Part shown: positions 60,393 to 64,000 of the stretch, piece by piece
How the letters are laid out: the number at the start of each line of letters is the position of its first letter
Position numbering within the stretch: position 1 is the stretch's first letter
Position numbers and translations under genes: made by a program
Origin: Micromonospora costi
Lineage (GTDB): Bacteria > Actinomycetota > Actinomycetes > Mycobacteriales > Micromonosporaceae
Direction: 5' to 3'
DNA: 64,000 nucleotides
Assembly: GCF_003626655.1 (NCBI RefSeq)
Contig: NZ_RBAN01000001.1
Coordinates: 1,674,001-1,738,000 of the forward strand
The notes under the pieces: model-generated
Told to the model about the DNA's origin: nothing
Databases searched by the model: none
Seen by the model: only the letters and a program-made list of their open reading frames with translations

Positions 60393-60743
60393 TTACCGCC
60401 AGAAGACCGCCACCGCCGCGTTGACCAGCGTCAACCCGACGATCGCCAGGAAGTGACCGCGATTGACCACCTCCCGCTTCCGGGAGAAGAAGACCATCAC
60501 GAAGATCAGCAGCGCGATCACCAGCTTCACGCCGAGCTTCGCCGGTGACGGCTCGTCGCCGTCACGCAGCGGAGCCGCGAGCCCGATACCGGTCAGCAGC
60601 TGGATCACGGACCCCCAGAGCATGGCCGCGTTGATCCGCAGCCGCCCGCTCGCGTACTGGGCGATCGACCCGCCCAGCAGCAGCGCGAACCCGACGAGAT
60701 GAACGTAGAGAAGGATCAGCCTCAGAGCTTCCACGCGCCCCAT
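60393..60743 (-). CDS. Small four-helix membrane protein
   Basis: 116 residues with four predicted helices: LRLILLYVHLVGFALLLGGS, AMLWGSVIQLLTGIGLAA, LGVKLVIALLIFVMVFFSRK and HFLAIVGLTLVNAAVAVFW. No known motif. Conserved-looking membrane protein of unknown function. The 257 bases between it and bmpA hold the bmpA promoter region, with a palindrome TCGTGCACGA at 60263-60272. Confidence 0.7.
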   Translation of the reverse strand: MGRVEALRLILLYVHLVGFALLLGGSIAQYASGRLRINAAMLWGSVIQLLTGIGLAAPLRDGDEPSPAKLGVKLVIALLIFVMVFFSRKREVVNRGHFLAIVGLTLVNAAVAVFWR

Positions 60744-60802
60744 CCTCCCCCATCAACGACACGTTGTAGTAGGGGGGCCGGCGGCGGCGTGCCGCGGGAG
60801 CC

Positions 60803-61819
60803 TCAGTGGGCGGCCGCCGCCGGCCGCGCCTCCCGGGCCGCCGGGTCGCCCGCCTGCGGCCGGGCGGGCGCCGCCGCCCGGGCCAGCAGGACGAGGGCCA
60901 GCCCGACCACGGCGTAGCCGGCGAGGACGAGGGCAGCCTGCCCGCCCCCGGCGCCGTCGAAGAACGCCGTGGACCGCAGCAGCGTGCCGCCCGCGCCCAC
61001 CGGCAGCCACTGGCCGATCGCGCCCCACGGCTGCGGCAGCAGTTCGGGCGCGGCGGAGACGGCGGACAGCGGGTTGCCGAGCAGGAACACGAGCAGCGCG
61101 CCGAGGCCGATCCCGGGCCGGCCGAGCACCGCGCCCAGCCCGGCCACGGTGCCCGCCGCGGCGAGCGCGAAGAGGCCGATGGCGGCCGCCTCGGCGAGCC
61201 GGGATCCGCCGATCACGCCGAGCCAGTCGTGCAGGACGAGGGTGCCGGCCGCGCCGGCGAGGACCGCGTAGCCGACCAGCCCCGCCAGCCGGGCGACCCG
61301 GCCGCGCACCAGGAGCGCCAGCAGGGCGCCGGCCAGCACACCGGTCATCGCGAACGGCAGGAACCCGGCCGCGAAACCGGCGCCGCGGGGATCGTCCGGG
61401 TCGGCGGGGACGACCGCGACCACCGGCACCGGCCGCCCGCCGGAGAGTTGACCGGCGGCCTCGCCGAGCAGCGCGGCCACCGTCGGGCTCGCGGCCGGTG
61501 CCGTGTGCAGGGCGACACCGTCCGGACCGGCCACGAAGGCGGCGTACGCCTCGCGGTCGCGCAGCGCCCCGTCGGCGGTCGCGGCGTCCGGCACGACGGT
61601 CACCTCGAACGCCCCGGGGCGGGCCGCCGTGAGCCGGTCGGCCAGTTCGCCGGCCACCGGCGCGGGTCCGGCGACGACGACCGGCAGGTCGCGCGGGGCC
61701 AGGTTGGCCGCGGGGGCGGCGAACAGCGGGACGAGAAGGGCCTGCACCGCGACCGCCACGGCGGCCACCACGAGGGCGAGTGTCAGAGGCGCGCGGCTGC
61801 GGGCGGATGTCGCGGGCAT
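60803..61819 (-). CDS. ABC-2-like membrane protein (YhgE/Pip-type half)
   Basis: 338 residues. One N-terminal helix (LTLALVVAAVAVAVQALLVPLF), an outer domain of about 130 residues (LPVVVAGPAPVAGELADRL..., AYAAFVAGPDGVALHTAPAASP), then five helices with FLPFAMTGVLAGALLALL and PWGAIGQWLPVGAGGTLLRS. The pattern resembles the DUF3533/YhgE-Pip or ABC-2 permease type. No ATPase gene is adjacent. It is divergent from a TetR gene with two operator-like palindromes between, so it is probably drug- or stress-induced. Confidence 0.75.
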   Translation of the reverse strand: MPATSARSRAPLTLALVVAAVAVAVQALLVPLFAAPAANLAPRDLPVVVAGPAPVAGELADRLTAARPGAFEVTVVPDAATADGALRDREAYAAFVAGPDGVALHTAPAASPTVAALLGEAAGQLSGGRPVPVVAVVPADPDDPRGAGFAAGFLPFAMTGVLAGALLALLVRGRVARLAGLVGYAVLAGAAGTLVLHDWLGVIGGSRLAEAAAIGLFALAAAGTVAGLGAVLGRPGIGLGALLVFLLGNPLSAVSAAPELLPQPWGAIGQWLPVGAGGTLLRSTAFFDGAGGGQAALVLAGYAVVGLALVLLARAAAPARPQAGDPAAREARPAAAAH

Positions 61820-61834
61820 GGGGACCTCCTAAAA

Positions 61835-61898
61835 CGAACGCTCGTTCTCTTATATGAGGGTGCGGCGGCCCGAGCGATGTGTCAAGAACGAACGTTCG
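61835..61898. promoter_or_regulatory. Two TetR operators between ABC-2-like gene and tetR
   Basis: CGAACGCTCG (61835-61844) and CGAACGTTCG (61889-61898) share the core CGAACGYTCG; the first extends to AACGAACGCTCGTT. The TAAGAT -10 of tetR (61902-61907) lies 3 bases after the second. Control of both genes by the adjacent TetR is inference. Confidence 0.75.
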
Positions 61899-61913
61899 CT
61901 TTAAGATGTGCGA

Positions 61914-62519
61914 GTGCCACGAGTCACCGAGGAGCATCGCGCCGCCCGCCGGCAGCAGATCGTCGACGCCGCCCGCCGCTGCTTCCTGCGGGAAGGGTTC
62001 CACCGCACCTCGATGCAGGACGTGATCGCCGAGGCCGGCCTCTCGGTGGGTGCGGTCTACCGGTACTTCCCCAGCAAGGCCGACCTCATCAACGCGATCG
62101 CCGAGCAGGCGATCGGCGGAGCCGGGCAGGTGCTCGGCGACCTGGCCCGCCACGACCCGCCGCTGCCGCTGGTGACGGCGCTCGAGCGCGTCCTCGCGTA
62201 CGTCGAGACGCAGCTCGGCGACGACGGCGTCCTGCGCATCGCGATCCAGGTCTGGGGCGAGGCGCAGCGCGACCCCGCGCTGGCCGCCTTCGTGGCCGAG
62301 ACGTACACGGGCATCCGGGGGCACTTCGGGGTCCTGGTCCGGCGCGCCCAGGCGGCCGGCGAGCTGCCCGCCGACGCCGACCCGGACGCCACCGCCGCCG
62401 CGCTGTTCGCGCTCGTGCCGGGCTGGTTCACCCAGCGCATCCTGACCGGCGGGCCCGACCGCGCCACGTACCTCGCGGGGGTCCGCACCCTGCTCGGCGC
62501 CGCCCCACGGGCGGAGTAG
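61914..62519 (+). CDS. TetR/AcrR-family regulator
   Basis: 201 residues from GTG 61914, with TAAGAT 6 bases upstream (leaderless); a GTG at 61908 is too close to the -10. The helix-turn-helix is standard: QQIVDAARRCFLREGFHRTSMQDVIAEAGLSVGAVYRYFPSKADL. The C-terminal ligand domain includes VWGEAQRDPALAAFV and ALVPGWFTQRILTG. It probably represses the divergent membrane protein gene and itself. Confidence 0.94.
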   Translation: MPRVTEEHRAARRQQIVDAARRCFLREGFHRTSMQDVIAEAGLSVGAVYRYFPSKADLINAIAEQAIGGAGQVLGDLARHDPPLPLVTALERVLAYVETQLGDDGVLRIAIQVWGEAQRDPALAAFVAETYTGIRGHFGVLVRRAQAAGELPADADPDATAAALFALVPGWFTQRILTGGPDRATYLAGVRTLLGAAPRAE

Positions 62520-62604
62520 GCGCCGGGGCCCGGGAGCGCCGACGCCGCCGTAACCCCGGAGACGCCGCAGTCCCGGGACGCCGGAAACGCCGACGGCCGC
62601 AGCG

Positions 62605-64000
62605 TCAGCCCAGGCGCCACACCTGGAACGTCGGGCCGTCGCCGGGCAGCGTCACCGTGCCGTCGCCGTCCGGCCGCAGGCCGGGCGCGCCGCCGTACAC
62701 ATTCTCCGCGGCCGGCAGGCCGGCCAGCCGGACCGGCGTGGCGGGCGCCCGCCGGGCCAGCACCAGCACCGAACCGGCCGGCGACTCGCGCAGGAACACC
62801 AGGCTGTCCGGGTCGTGGTGCACCGGGCGCAGGCCACCGTGGCGCAGCGCCGGCTCATCACGTCGCAGCGCGATCAGCGCCCGGTACGCGGCGAGGGTGC
62901 CCCCGTCCCAGCGCTCGGGCCGGTGCCACGGCATCGGGGTGCGCGAGGCCTCGCCGTTGTCGCCGGTCAGGCCCAGCTCGTCGCCCGCGAAGATCATCGG
63001 CGTGCCGGGCATGGTGGCGAGCAGCCCGGCGGCCACCTCCTGCCGGGCCGCGTCGCCCACCACCGTCCGGATGCGGGCCGAGTCGTGCGAGCCCAGCAAC
63101 TGCCACGAGTGGGTGTACGAACGCCACGAGACCATGCTGCGGTAGGCGTCCATGGTGGCCAGGACGGCGGCCGCGTCGCGCCGCCGGGCGCCGCCGGGCG
63201 TGCCGAGGAAGTTGGGCACCGGCTGCTCGCCGTGACGCAGCCAGGACCAGACCGGATCGGTGAAGCCGACGTAGTTCATAGTGCCGTGCCAGCCGTCCCG
63301 GTCCAGGTCGCCGGTGTGGTCGTGGCCGTGCTCCGCCATCAGCAGGGCGTCGGGCCGGGTCTGCGTGACCACGGCCCGCAGGAGCGCGGCCACCTCGTGG
63401 GTGTACGCGTCGGCGCCCCGCCGGCCGGTCATGTTCGCCACGTCCACCCGCCAGCCGTCCAGCCGGTACGGGTCGCGCAGCCACCGCCGCAGCAGCGAGT
63501 CGGGCGCGGTGGCGAAGCGCCGGCGCAGGTCCGCGCTGCCCCAGTTCAGCTTCGGCAGCGACCTGACACCGTTCCAGGACTCGTAGTCGCCGGTCGCCTC
63601 GTCGAAGTAGTACAGCCCCCGCTCGGGCGCGCGGACGTCGGAGGCCGCCGCTCTGAACCAGCGGTGCGCGTCACCGGTGTGGTTGCTCGTGATGTCGCCG
63701 AGCAACCGCCAGCCCCGGGCGTGCACCGCGTCGGCGAGCCGGGCCAGGGCGGCGTCGCCGCCGAGCAGCGGGTCCACCCGGTCGAAGTCGGCGGCGTCGT
63801 AGCGGTGGTTCGAGCGCGCCGGGAAGATCGGCGTGAGGTAGAGGGTGTTCACCCCGAGCCGGTCCAGGTGGTCGAGCCGCTCGACGATGCCGTCGAGGTC
63901 GCCGCCGTAGAACTGGTACGGCGTCTCCGGGCCGCGCCCCACGACCGGGGTGTCCCAGTCGCAGGGGACCGCCCAGTCCGGCGCCGCCCGACGGTCCGCC
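62605..64000 (-). CDS. GH13 alpha-amylase-family glycosidase, 5' partial
   Basis: The gene runs off the right edge; about 465 residues are visible. Conserved regions: LGVNTLYLTPIFPA, DITSNHTG, the nucleophile region DGWRVDVANMTG, the acid/base LLMAEHGHDH and the third acid in LLGSHDSARIRT. The order and PVVGRGPETPYQFYGGDLDGI at the visible start are like maltodextrin glucosidase/neopullulanase. A C-terminal beta-sandwich ends FQVWRLG. Substrate likely alpha-1,4-glucans or maltodextrins. The N-terminal CBM34-like part, if any, is outside the window. Confidence 0.92.
   Translation of the reverse strand, partial: ADRRAAPDWAVPCDWDTPVVGRGPETPYQFYGGDLDGIVERLDHLDRLGVNTLYLTPIFPARSNHRYDAADFDRVDPLLGGDAALARLADAVHARGWRLLGDITSNHTGDAHRWFRAAASDVRAPERGLYYFDEATGDYESWNGVRSLPKLNWGSADLRRRFATAPDSLLRRWLRDPYRLDGWRVDVANMTGRRGADAYTHEVAALLRAVVTQTRPDALLMAEHGHDHTGDLDRDGWHGTMNYVGFTDPVWSWLRHGEQPVPNFLGTPGGARRRDAAAVLATMDAYRSMVSWRSYTHSWQLLGSHDSARIRTVVGDAARQEVAAGLLATMPGTPMIFAGDELGLTGDNGEASRTPMPWHRPERWDGGTLAAYRALIALRRDEPALRHGGLRPVHHDPDSLVFLRESPAGSVLVLARRAPATPVRLAGLPAAENVYGGAPGLRPDGDGTVTLPGDGPTFQVWRLG

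Overview
The window is 64 kb of very GC-rich DNA with strong third-position G/C bias and many GTG starts. The gene content is that of a filamentous actinomycete: a conservon, cydABDC, a GuaB1-type IMPDH paralogue, PknB-like kinase, GPP34, DUF4349 and DUF4272 proteins. The best guess is the Micromonosporaceae (inference from gene content and style; no rRNA or tRNA gene is visible). It reads as chromosomal core and soft-core DNA. I see no prophage, integrase, intact insertion sequence or CRISPR array.

Layout. 0-12.9 kb: end of a LysE exporter, guaB1, a divergent tetR/doxX pair with two clear operators, a marR plus heterodimeric ABC exporter operon, an editing-domain-less threonyl-tRNA synthetase behind a Thr-Thr-Thr leader peptide and attenuator-like hairpins, dedA, a DUF998 protein, lpdA and a GGCT-like protein. 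13-21 kb: a minus-strand run (metallo-hydrolase, coiled-coil protein, SCO6745-like protein, tandem GNAT), a DUF4349 lipoprotein, an M20 amidohydrolase and a B12-dependent acyl-CoA mutase large subunit. 21-30 kb: receptor Ser/Thr kinase, phosphosugar mutase, GPP34, upp, and a deoC-ALDH-half-ALDH operon followed by repeats. 30-38 kb: a BlaI/M56 pair followed by cydABDC, with a shared operator-like motif. 38-48 kb: permease-prefix protein and padR, an acidic protein, a large protein with an IS110-transposase-like N-terminus, then a complete conservon (cvnA-D) on the minus strand. 48-60 kb: P-loop kinase, adenosine deaminase, Sensor-domain protein, RlmA-like methyltransferase, DUF4272 protein, and a nucleoside uptake and salvage cluster (bmpA, ATPase, two permeases, cdd, deoA). 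60-64 kb: small membrane protein, a TetR-controlled ABC-2-like membrane protein, and a partial GH13 glycosidase.

How parts work together. The bmp transporter imports nucleosides. Cdd, DeoA and Add deaminate or phosphorolyse them; Upp recovers uracil. DeoC splits deoxyribose-5-phosphate, and the adjacent aldehyde dehydrogenase can oxidise the acetaldehyde. BlaI/M56 probably senses a stress and may control cytochrome bd. Many genes, especially regulators, appear leaderless: a TAnnnT box lies 6-8 bases before the start codon.

The most noteworthy items are: (1) the Thr-codon leader and hairpins in front of a truncated ThrRS; (2) the conservon-adjacent protein that looks like a domesticated IS110 transposase and carries the same C-terminal tail motif as the conservon kinase; (3) a family of long GATC-headed inverted repeats, each at a convergent gene end; (4) the BlaI-like operator motif shared with the cyd promoter; (5) a probable CTG start codon for the nucleoside ABC ATPase.
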